Source: Balneola sp.
GTDB taxonomy: Bacteria > Bacteroidota > Rhodothermia > Balneolales > Balneolaceae
Direction of reading: 5' to 3'
Length of the DNA: 64,000 nt
Assembly: GCA_017643645.1 (NCBI GenBank)
Contig: JAEPNB010000006.1
Span: 124,001 to 188,000 of the forward strand
In this document: positions 35,728 through 43,419 of the stretch, one piece after another
Numbering within the stretch: the stretch's first letter is position 1
Layout of the letters: each line of letters begins with the position of its first letter
Program-made: the position numbers and the translations under genes
Notes under the pieces: model-generated
Told to the model about the DNA's origin: nothing
Databases searched by the model: none
The model's input: the letters and a program-made list of their open reading frames with translations, nothing else

Positions 35728-38415
35728 TTATTTGATCAATAGCATTTTCTTAGTGTTAGTGAATGAACCTGCCTGAATTCTGTAAATATACATTCCACTT
35801 GATAGATTACTTGCATCAAATGGTACGATATGGAATCCGGAAGTCATTTTCTCGTTGATCAGTGTGTTTACTTTTTGTCCCAGCATGTTATAAATAGTAA
35901 GAGTCACATCTGCCGTTTTAGGAAGTGCGAACTTAATATTTGTTGTTGGGTTAAAAGGGTTAGGATAGTTTTGCTCTAAAGCAAAAGTGTTAGGTGTTCC
36001 TTCTTCAAAATCGTTTGAAGTAAGTAATCCTCTTTCCAAAGTAACAACTCTGAACATTGCTGAAAAGTCATCAAAAAATGAAGTTCTAACTTGCAGAGTA
36101 TCAGACCCATCAGATACAAACACTGTCCATAAGAAATCACCAGATTGACCTACGTCAAGACCTTGATCAACTAATACTGCATCTACTGCTTCAAAAGTTG
36201 GTGAAGAAGCGTTCGCTGAAGCATTTGAATTTGACTCAAGCTCTAAAAGAACACTTGTGCTGTCGCTAGTGTACAATGACCACATATAAGTTAGATCATC
36301 ACCGTCATAGTCATTAGAAGCATTCCATGTAAACTCAATGGTCTCCGTATCTACTACAACAGTTGCACTATCGGCTGGTCCGGTTAAAGAAAAGTCTAAT
36401 AATGGTTTAAATGAGTTATTATCATCAGTAATTAGATCAGCAGCAGTTCTAGGGTGGAATTTAGGAGCTCCGAAAGAAGCGGCAACAACAGCATAAGCAT
36501 CCATTGTTTTGCCTTCTCTTACTGACTCATTGTAATCTCCTCTTGCCTGAGTATTACCTACAGCAGTTGATCTGATATCTTCATTGAACTGAACGCCATT
36601 AGTGGAGTCAGCATCAGTATTCTGCATGGTATACTCACCAAAAGAACCTCTTGCTGTAAGCTGAACACCTTCGAACTTAACAACCATTCCTTCATAATTC
36701 TCAAGTTCACCTCCGTTTTGCAGAGCCTGAACAGTATCAGTACTAATAACAGGAATTACCTGGTCAGTATCGTTTCCTGAAGAATTTACTGTAAACTCAA
36801 GATTCACAAGTTGAGTCAGAGTCAAAGAGTTACTCCTTACTTCTGCTTCAGAAACCTCTGCAGAAGTAACCGTAATAGAATCTCCTTTTACCAAAGCCTG
36901 TGTAGCTGAAGTTCTTTCTAAGAAAATACCACTCCATGCAGCTGCTGCTTCCTGAAGAATGATTACTCCATCAGAGTTATCAGAAACAATAATTCCCGAT
37001 ATATCAACCGGAAGTGCTCCAGCTCCAACAAGTGGGCTTGCTCCTGCTTTTCCATCAGCTGTTGTTTGAATCACAGCAATAGAATTGATAGGCTCGTCTT
37101 GTACAAAGAAGCCATAGTTTCCTGAGATAGGATCTCTACCTGTTAACCCGTCACTGTCTGTAGCTTCAAAATAGAAAGATACCGGACTGAAGTTATCGAA
37201 AGTAGGTAGTGTAAATTCAAAAGTATTACCCGCTGAATTTGTCATTGCAGCAGTAACAGTAGTGTCTCCATCAGAATATACAACATTAGCACCTGTAACT
37301 GTTGCAGAGCCATTAGCAACAATATCAACGCTAACAGTAACAGCATCAGAAGAGGTTACTGAAGAATCAGATTGTGCAGCATTACTGAAGCTTGGTGGAA
37401 GACCCACAACTTCAACGTCACTTGGCCAGTTCAAAGTCTCACCATTACAAAGTTCTCCATCAACACATCTCAATGGCTCTCCTGAGCTATCATCAGTTGT
37501 CCAAAGCACACCATCTTCAAATGGGCTCATGCTCCATGAAATCTGGTTAGAAGGAACGGTTCCATCAGGATCGTCACCTTGTAAATTTAAGAAACCACTT
37601 ACGTTTACAACTGCACCGGCTACAGGTGGCTCAAAATTACCGTCAGATCCATCTTCAAGACCCGGTAGTCTTCTGTAATTCCAACCCGGTAAATATCCTA
37701 AACCTCTGTCATTTCTGAAACGAAGTGAGATATCATACATATAAATTCTCGAGCCATTTTCATTAAGAGCCCAGTCAACTCTGCTACCAACAGAAATATT
37801 ACTTACAGTTGCACCAGTAATTTTTGCATAAGAGTTGTTATACTTTTGATAACTTTCAATATCCATCTGGAAAGTACCATCACCATTTGCAGTAACAAGC
37901 TCATCCACAGTTACTTCCCACGGATTTAACAATTCTGCATATTGCGGAAAGTTTATAGATGTAGTTCCCTGAAGAGAAGCTTCATCAGCTGTCATTTGAA
38001 CTGTTGAGTTAAAGAATGTCATACGACCTACAAAAGTAACAACATCACCTCTCTGGAAGCCTTCCAGTATTTCATAATCACTTTCTACAATTTGTATTGA
38101 CATCCCCGCTCTGCCTTGTGTTACAGCAGCAGTATCAGTAATGAAAACATGTATTCTACCAATGTCATCAATTACGCCATCACTGTTTGTATCATTAGGC
38201 GTTGCATTACCTGAGGATTTCGGATTTGAAACGATTACACCTGTATAGGTTACAGTAACACCATTTAATGGATGTGCTTGTAAAGCATCCTGAGAATACT
38301 CCGTAAGCCCTTCGTACGTGTTTAGTTCTTTCACAGAAACCGTGTCCTGAGCTTGCACAAACGTCGGCAAGGCTACTAACATAGCAACTGCAAAAAATTG
38401 TATCAGTTTTTTCAT
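35728..38415 (-). CDS. Very large secreted T9SS protein (895 aa)
   Basis: Exported protein with signal peptide (to FVQAQ) and C-terminal T9SS type A sorting domain (about the last 80 residues: NYPNPFNPTTNIKF, YNMLGQKVN, SSGMYIYRIQAGSF, TKKMLLIK). The N-terminal ~280 residues contain OB-fold-like strands (VTYTGVIVSN, FQRGDVVTFVGRM), and two similar stretches reappear around 470-640. The middle has Ig-like strands. This is a composition seen in large surface proteins annotated as DUF5689- or lamin-tail-like; I cannot name a catalytic site. It follows the 700-residue protein by 11 nt in the operon. It is probably a surface-attached adhesin or structural protein delivered by the T9SS, perhaps using the PorV-like protein of the operon. 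Confidence 0.85.
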   Translation of the reverse strand: MKKLIQFFAVAMLVALPTFVQAQDTVSVKELNTYEGLTEYSQDALQAHPLNGVTVTYTGVIVSNPKSSGNATPNDTNSDGVIDDIGRIHVFITDTAAVTQGRAGMSIQIVESDYEILEGFQRGDVVTFVGRMTFFNSTVQMTADEASLQGTTSINFPQYAELLNPWEVTVDELVTANGDGTFQMDIESYQKYNNSYAKITGATVSNISVGSRVDWALNENGSRIYMYDISLRFRNDRGLGYLPGWNYRRLPGLEDGSDGNFEPPVAGAVVNVSGFLNLQGDDPDGTVPSNQISWSMSPFEDGVLWTTDDSSGEPLRCVDGELCNGETLNWPSDVEVVGLPPSFSNAAQSDSSVTSSDAVTVSVDIVANGSATVTGANVVYSDGDTTVTAAMTNSAGNTFEFTLPTFDNFSPVSFYFEATDSDGLTGRDPISGNYGFFVQDEPINSIAVIQTTADGKAGASPLVGAGALPVDISGIIVSDNSDGVIILQEAAAAWSGIFLERTSATQALVKGDSITVTSAEVSEAEVRSNSLTLTQLVNLEFTVNSSGNDTDQVIPVISTDTVQALQNGGELENYEGMVVKFEGVQLTARGSFGEYTMQNTDADSTNGVQFNEDIRSTAVGNTQARGDYNESVREGKTMDAYAVVAASFGAPKFHPRTAADLITDDNNSFKPLLDFSLTGPADSATVVVDTETIEFTWNASNDYDGDDLTYMWSLYTSDSTSVLLELESNSNASANASSPTFEAVDAVLVDQGLDVGQSGDFLWTVFVSDGSDTLQVRTSFFDDFSAMFRVVTLERGLLTSNDFEEGTPNTFALEQNYPNPFNPTTNIKFALPKTADVTLTIYNMLGQKVNTLINEKMTSGFHIVPFDASNLSSGMYIYRIQAGSFTNTKKMLLIK

Positions 38416-38426
38416 AGTAATAAGTA

Positions 38427-40529
38427 TTATTTGATTATTGTAAGTTTTCCTTTTTCTATTTCTCCAGTAGTTAAATCTTTAACGGTAAATAGATATAAAC
38501 CCGTTGTTAAGATTTGGTTTGCTTCACTTTGAAGATCCCATGCATGCTCACCACCGGGGAGCACTCTTGGGTCGTCACTAAAATCATCAAACCAGGAAAT
38601 ATCTCCGGAATATGTTTCAGAATCATGCTCAAACTCCGCTACAATATCTCCTGCAATAGTATAAATTCTGATTTCTGCTTTTGATGGAAGGTTATAAAAG
38701 TAAAGTTTACGATCGCCTTCATTAGGACCATCCCAAGCAGCATTAACTTTGTATGGATTTGGATATACCCCTACTTCAAACCCGTCATCTCCGAAATTAT
38801 TATTTACAGGAGTTCCGGGAAACACACGTACAGCATTTGAATTTGTACTGGTCTCTAAACTTTCAACTCCAAACTCAGAATCTCCTCTGTCAAAGGCCGT
38901 TACAGAAACCTGATATTGCCAACCACTTAATAGGTTAGTCAGGTCATAGCGGTAGTGATATTCTACAGTATCTCCTTCAAAGGTAACCGGCTCATCAAGC
39001 TCAACCTCGTTAAATCCTACATCAAATCCGATATTATTATTCGGCTTATCAAATTCCCTGATCAATCTGGCATTGGGATTTATATCCTGCCCAAGATCTG
39101 AACTGTACACACGATATCCTTCAAAATCCATCTCTCCGGACACCCTGTCTACAGACTCTTCAGCTGTTTTATCCCAATAAATAGATACTTTTCCGGCTTC
39201 CAGTACAATTTTCGTTTTAGGATTATCAGGCGGAGTTGGAAATAAATATCGTGTTAATTCACCGTTTCCGTCTGTATCTTCACCCGGATCAAGAACACCA
39301 TTCTTATTTTTATCTTCACCTCTGAATACACTATTTGCAGAGTTGATAGTACTCACCATATTAACTCTGGAATCTTCAGTATCAACAGACTTTCCGGCTT
39401 GCCCCTGAAATTGATCGGGCTTTAAAGCAGCGCTGAATACAAAGTAAACAGTAATAGTTTCTCCCGGCTCAACCTGAGGAAAAGGCCCCATAGAAATAAA
39501 TGAAATATAATTTCCATTACCACTTTGCCCATCTTCTCTAAGATTTTGTTCGTTATCTTTATAAGGAAATTGCTGAGCCATTCTATCATAACGATCGCCA
39601 TCATTTGAAGGAGCTGTAAAATCTCCTGCTCCTGCACTAAACAACCAATAGCTTGGTCCCAGATCCGGAACATTAAATCCTGTTTCAGTAAACTTCCCAT
39701 CAAGTGTATCGGGATTGTCAGGGTGGAAAAAAGAATCTCTGTACTCCGCCCCAACTATAGAAACAGCTCCGTATGTGTTAATGCTGGGGTCGTCCGGTGA
39801 ACCTGCATCAAATGCATACATGGTATTCAGTGAGTCCATGAACCCAATACCGTTCTTGTTAAAAAATGCTCCCCCGGTTTCAGTGGTACTGTTTACATTT
39901 CGCACTACCAAATCGGCATACATTCCTACATAAACACTATCCCATGTTTCAGGAAGTGCATGAACATCACTGTTATTGGTAATATCATACTTCAGAATGG
40001 TGAAGTTCTCTGTAAAAGGGAATCCCCAGTTGTAGCTCTCTAACTTTACATCCGTAAACAGTGGGTTATCATGACCAGTGATCTCTGTGCCATTCACACT
40101 TCTTCGACGATCCGTAAAACTAGCCAAAATATCACGCTCGCTTACTGCCGAAACAGAAAAGAATTCGTTATCAGGATCTGAGCTTCTGCGGGTTATTACT
40201 GATTCGGATGTAAATTCAAAACCTCTTGCGCCTCTGGAATAACCTGCAGGATTTGTTACTGAAGATGACGACAACCTGATTTGGCCTCCTACATCGGCTC
40301 CGATCCAAATTCCGGCCTCGAACAAATGTTCAGTTCCCGTAGATTTTGGAAAGCGCATACTCGAGCCACTTTCAGGGTTATTTCGGACATCAGGTTTACC
40401 TAATGTTCCAAAATTTGTAATTGACAAACCTATAATTCCGGCGTCCGTCTCGGCTCTTTCAAATGGAACTTGTGCGGTTACACAAAATGGAATTACTAAT
40501 ACTAACAGGAGTAGGATTAACTTCTTCAA
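38427..40529 (-). CDS. Large secreted protein with calcium-binding-like loop and C-terminal sorting-type domain
   Basis: First gene of the surface operon; 700 residues with signal peptide (to CVTAQ). A central DKNKNGVLDPGEDTDGNGEL stretch resembles a dockerin/EF-hand calcium loop. Before it are mostly beta segments, and after it fibronectin-like repeats. The C-terminal ~100 residues contain YPNPYKVNA and end TGEIEKGKLTIIK, the shape of a T9SS sorting domain. No catalytic motif is recognised. The 97 nt before it hold a hairpin that ends the upstream glycosyltransferase operon, so a promoter for the six-gene operon should lie between 40530 and about 40575. Confidence 0.83.
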   Translation of the reverse strand: MKKLILLLLVLVIPFCVTAQVPFERAETDAGIIGLSITNFGTLGKPDVRNNPESGSSMRFPKSTGTEHLFEAGIWIGADVGGQIRLSSSSVTNPAGYSRGARGFEFTSESVITRRSSDPDNEFFSVSAVSERDILASFTDRRRSVNGTEITGHDNPLFTDVKLESYNWGFPFTENFTILKYDITNNSDVHALPETWDSVYVGMYADLVVRNVNSTTETGGAFFNKNGIGFMDSLNTMYAFDAGSPDDPSINTYGAVSIVGAEYRDSFFHPDNPDTLDGKFTETGFNVPDLGPSYWLFSAGAGDFTAPSNDGDRYDRMAQQFPYKDNEQNLREDGQSGNGNYISFISMGPFPQVEPGETITVYFVFSAALKPDQFQGQAGKSVDTEDSRVNMVSTINSANSVFRGEDKNKNGVLDPGEDTDGNGELTRYLFPTPPDNPKTKIVLEAGKVSIYWDKTAEESVDRVSGEMDFEGYRVYSSDLGQDINPNARLIREFDKPNNNIGFDVGFNEVELDEPVTFEGDTVEYHYRYDLTNLLSGWQYQVSVTAFDRGDSEFGVESLETSTNSNAVRVFPGTPVNNNFGDDGFEVGVYPNPYKVNAAWDGPNEGDRKLYFYNLPSKAEIRIYTIAGDIVAEFEHDSETYSGDISWFDDFSDDPRVLPGGEHAWDLQSEANQILTTGLYLFTVKDLTTGEIEKGKLTIIK

Positions 40530-40574
40530 ATAACGATAAATTGCTAACGATTATAATGAGCACAATTATAAGAA

Positions 40575-40601
40575 AATTCTAACTTAAACGAAGTTAGAAT
40601 T
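40575..40601 (-). terminator. AT-rich hairpin terminator before the surface operon
   Basis: A perfect 11-bp stem joins AATTCTAACTT to AAGTTAGAATT around an AAACG loop. On the minus strand it is followed by TTCTTATAATT, so it can end the two-gene glycosyltransferase transcript 26 nt after its last stop. Confidence 0.55.
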
Positions 40602-40626
40602 AAAGGTTTTACAGTTTGATAACACC

Positions 40627-41310
40627 TTATTGAACTTGCTTGGAGTAAAAATCGGACATAACCTTTTGACTTACACCCAGATAGTAAAGAATTACTATAA
40701 CTGTAAATATCAGTTGAAGTTTCAAGACCCCTACTTTTATATACTTGCGGGAAGAAGTGACAATCGCGTTATTCATAATCTTAAATTTCCCTTCTTTTTT
40801 CATGTCAACCACAATCTGCTGATCTTCCATCACTTTTAAATTTTGATCAAAACCACCGACCTTTTCAAATGCTTTTCTTGTCACAAAAAGACTTTGGTCT
40901 CCGAACCTGAACAAATCAATATCAAACTTAGTAAACCATGCATATAGCTTTAACAATGGAAGCTCGGGCTTAAAAGCCAGACGATAACAGCCTGCTATAT
41001 AGTCTTCATCTTTAGTTTTAAGAATGTCCTCAATAAAATTTTCAGGAGGTAATGAATCAGCGTGCAAAAAGTATAATATTTCACCTCTGCATTTTTTTGC
41101 ACCAAAGTTCATTTGCGAGGCTCTGCCCTTAACTGGTGAAAGATATATGGTTTTACCCAGTTTTTTACAAATCTGAACTGTATTATCATCACTCCCTCCG
41201 TCAACAAATACGAGCTCAGCATTTTTATCTTTTATAGCACCTTCTAAATAAGGTATTAGCTCATTTAATGCATTCTCTTCATTAAAAACAGGTATAATTA
41301 CACTTACCAT
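40627..41310 (-). CDS. TIGR04283-type family-2 glycosyltransferase (arsenosugar-associated)
   Basis: GT-A fold glycosyltransferase of 227 residues: VSVIIPVFNEENAL at the N-terminus, VFVDGGSDDNT, FLHADSLPP, GCYRLAF, FRFGDQSLFVTRKAF, and MEDQQIVVDMKKEGK. A C-terminal hydrophobic helix is consistent with membrane contact. It starts 1 nt after the previous gene, so the pair is co-transcribed. The two families are called arsenosugar biosynthesis glycosyltransferases because they occur together with arsenic-methylation genes in some genomes. No such arsenic gene is in this window, so the acceptor could be something else. Confidence 0.85.
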   Translation of the reverse strand: MVSVIIPVFNEENALNELIPYLEGAIKDKNAELVFVDGGSDDNTVQICKKLGKTIYLSPVKGRASQMNFGAKKCRGEILYFLHADSLPPENFIEDILKTKDEDYIAGCYRLAFKPELPLLKLYAWFTKFDIDLFRFGDQSLFVTRKAFEKVGGFDQNLKVMEDQQIVVDMKKEGKFKIMNNAIVTSSRKYIKVGVLKLQLIFTVIVILYYLGVSQKVMSDFYSKQVQ

Positions 41311-41311
41311 T

Positions 41312-41911
41312 CTAATTCAAACTCGCCAAATACTCTTCCCAGTCTTGTTCATTATCAATGTCATTTAATGATTCAAGTTTCGCAAGAGAAATATTATTTT
41401 TTTCGGCTTTTTTCTCTGTCTGCTCCATCACTTTTTCTGTACTCCAATCAATGTCTTCCAAAACTTCGGGTTTATAAGAACTCATCCCGATTAAATAATA
41501 ACCGCCATCCTCAGAAGGTCCGAATACAACATCATTTTCATTTAGCTTATCAAAAGCTTCTTCCATAATCTCACTGGTCAGTGTAGGGCAGTCACTTCCT
41601 ATCAGTACCATTTTATTGCAACCATTTTTAAAAGAATGCTTAAATGTATGTTTCATTTTTTCTCCCAAATCACCATCACTCTGAATTCTTTTAGCAAAGA
41701 ATCCCTCGTCCCAAATATCATCTTTACCAATATCCCATGCATACCAAACTTCTTTTATAGCATCTACTTTTAAAACTTCTCTTTTGGTAATTTCCAACAG
41801 CTTCAAATACACCTTCAGTGCTTTATCATCACCAATGGTTTTAGCCAAACGAGTTTTTACTTTTCCAGGAACTGCATTTTTTACAAATACGACGATTTTT
41901 TTGTCTTTCAC
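41312..41911 (-). CDS. TIGR04282/DUF2064-type glycosyltransferase-like protein (arsenosugar-associated)
   Basis: The 199-residue nucleotide-sugar-transferase-fold protein: IVVFVKNAVPGKVKTRLAKT at the N-terminus, VLIGSDCPTLTSEIMEEAF, NDVVFGPSEDGGYYLIGM and DIDWSTEKVMEQT. These match the family that partners TIGR04283 transferases; the two are separated by 1 nt here. It has no signal sequence, so it acts in the cytoplasm. The usual proposed role is activation of a sugar moiety for arsenosugar or related glycolipid synthesis. The assignment is by family and pairing; the substrate is unproven. Confidence 0.85.
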   Translation of the reverse strand: MKDKKIVVFVKNAVPGKVKTRLAKTIGDDKALKVYLKLLEITKREVLKVDAIKEVWYAWDIGKDDIWDEGFFAKRIQSDGDLGEKMKHTFKHSFKNGCNKMVLIGSDCPTLTSEIMEEAFDKLNENDVVFGPSEDGGYYLIGMSSYKPEVLEDIDWSTEKVMEQTEKKAEKNNISLAKLESLNDIDNEQDWEEYLASLN

Positions 41912-41994
41912 TAGTATTAGTTGTTGTTAATAATTGGAACTAAAGTCTTAAATATATCCTTTAACTCTTTGAATACGAACTAACTAACCAAAAA

Positions 41995-42465
41995 ATGAAA
42001 ACAATCAAAAAATCGTTTCTTTTAATTTTCACTTTAGCATTTACAGGCCTTTTGACTGTTGATTCTGCTGCTCAGGATACCAATGCAGGAAAAACCGGGC
42101 TCGGAGTAATGATTGGTGAACCAACTGGAATCACTCTTAAATCATGGACCAGTCAAAATACCGCATTTGATGTTGGTCTGGCTTGGTCGCTATCTGGAAA
42201 TGACGCTATTTATGTACACGCTGATCACCAATGGCATAAGCCTCTGGAAGTTGAAAAAGGTAATTTAGCTTTCTTTTATGGTTTAGGTGCTCGTGCAATA
42301 TTTTCGAATGATACTTTTTTCGGAGCACGTATCCCGCTCGGGTTATCATATTTAGCACCGGAAGCTCCTTTAGAGTTCTATCTGGAAGTTGCACCTGTGA
42401 TCAATTTGATCCCTGATACTGATGGTGATGCTGACGGAGGAATTGGTATCAGATACTACTTCTGA
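41995..42465 (+). CDS. Small outer-membrane barrel protein
   Basis: The 156-residue exported protein (signal peptide to TVDSAAQ) has short beta-barrel strands: GLGVMIGEPTGITLKSW, AFDVGLAWSLS, NLAFFYGLGARAIFS, RIPLGLSYLA and a final GGIGIRYYF ending in aromatic Phe, the usual outer-membrane signal. It resembles small DUF3996-like barrels. It is transcribed singly, convergent with the MBL hydrolase. Function unknown. Confidence 0.78.
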   Translation: MKTIKKSFLLIFTLAFTGLLTVDSAAQDTNAGKTGLGVMIGEPTGITLKSWTSQNTAFDVGLAWSLSGNDAIYVHADHQWHKPLEVEKGNLAFFYGLGARAIFSNDTFFGARIPLGLSYLAPEAPLEFYLEVAPVINLIPDTDGDADGGIGIRYYF

Positions 42466-42485
42466 TAGCCATTAATTACGATATT

Positions 42486-43349
42486 TTAGTTGGGCAGGTA
42501 TAATTCCTGCCCTTCTTGTATCACTGTAGCTTCTTCATAAAATGAAGATTTTATACTCGCAATTTTAGAGTTGATCCTATCCAAAGTGTCATCACTATGA
42601 TCCGGATCATGATGAGTAAGACACAATCTCCTTATACCCAAATCCTTCGTTAAGTCAATAACTGTTTCCCAGTTTGAATGTCCCCAACCCAATCTCTGCT
42701 CATGTTGTTCTTTGGTAAACTGTGCGTCATGAATCAATACATTTGCTCCCTTCACAAAGGCCCGGAACTCATCCACAAAAGCTTTGTTATCCGAGTCAAT
42801 ATTTATGGGCAATTCATTATCCGGAGCAAAAATAATTACAATCCCATTGATAGTGAATTTATAAATAGCAGTGGGTACAGTATGATTTGCCCACATAAAC
42901 TCAACAGAGTATTCGGCAAAATCCAACTTTGCTTTTTCAAAAGTGATACAATCCAACTCTGACTCTAGCATATCAATGGAGACAGGGAAAAATGTATTTG
43001 AGAGGTGCCCTTGTAAAATTTCTTTACACCCAACTCCATCCTGAGGTGGCATATACACTTCAAAACAGTTTTTTGAATCATAAAAAGGTTTGAAAAAGGG
43101 AAATCCCTGCAAATGATCCCAGTGGGGATGAGTTATAAAGATCTTCCCCATTAAACTTTTGCCGTTCGAGTCCAACTCGTTGCCAAGGTTTCTAAACCCT
43201 GTTCCGCAATCAGCGATCAAAAACTCATCCATTCCGGGAACTGATATCTGAATACAAGAGGTGTTACCACCATATCTCATGTTTTCAGGATTCGCACACG
43301 GCGTGGAACCTCTTACTCCCCAAAGTTTTATTTTGATGTTGCTTTCCAA
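42486..43349 (-). CDS. MBL-fold metal-dependent hydrolase
   Basis: Cytoplasmic metallo-beta-lactamase-fold enzyme of 287 residues with motif HPHWDH (His74, His76, Asp78, His79), the WGVRGSTPC N-terminus, FLIADCGTG, IHDAQFT, GWGHSNWETV and LCLTHHDPDHSD. The last two motifs resemble cyclic-nucleotide phosphodiesterase/RNase Z-like members of the fold. The exact substrate cannot be given; phosphoribosyl-1,2-cyclic-phosphate or c-di-AMP-like phosphodiesterase activity are possibilities. It is 20 nt from the convergent gene, whose transcript may end at the hairpin inside its last codons. Confidence 0.85.
   Translation of the reverse strand: MESNIKIKLWGVRGSTPCANPENMRYGGNTSCIQISVPGMDEFLIADCGTGFRNLGNELDSNGKSLMGKIFITHPHWDHLQGFPFFKPFYDSKNCFEVYMPPQDGVGCKEILQGHLSNTFFPVSIDMLESELDCITFEKAKLDFAEYSVEFMWANHTVPTAIYKFTINGIVIIFAPDNELPINIDSDNKAFVDEFRAFVKGANVLIHDAQFTKEQHEQRLGWGHSNWETVIDLTKDLGIRRLCLTHHDPDHSDDTLDRINSKIASIKSSFYEEATVIQEGQELYLPN
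42492..42512. terminator. GC-rich hairpin at the end of the MBL gene
   Basis: GGGCAGG and CCTGCCC enclose seven nt, overlapping the last codons of the MBL hydrolase gene. Read forward it is followed by TTCTTG, so it may end the outer-membrane protein transcript. There is no strong T tract, so confidence is low. Confidence 0.35.
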
Positions 43350-43419
43350 ATATCAACGCATTGTTAAATGTAATAATAAGTAAATATAACTATCACTTTC
43401 AAATAATCTAATTCTTCTG

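Noticed and set aside
37262-37678. 138-codon forward ORF opposite the 895-residue secreted protein
   Set aside because: It is Thr/Ser/Pro-rich as expected for the antisense of a Ser/Asp/Val-rich gene; no start context or domain.
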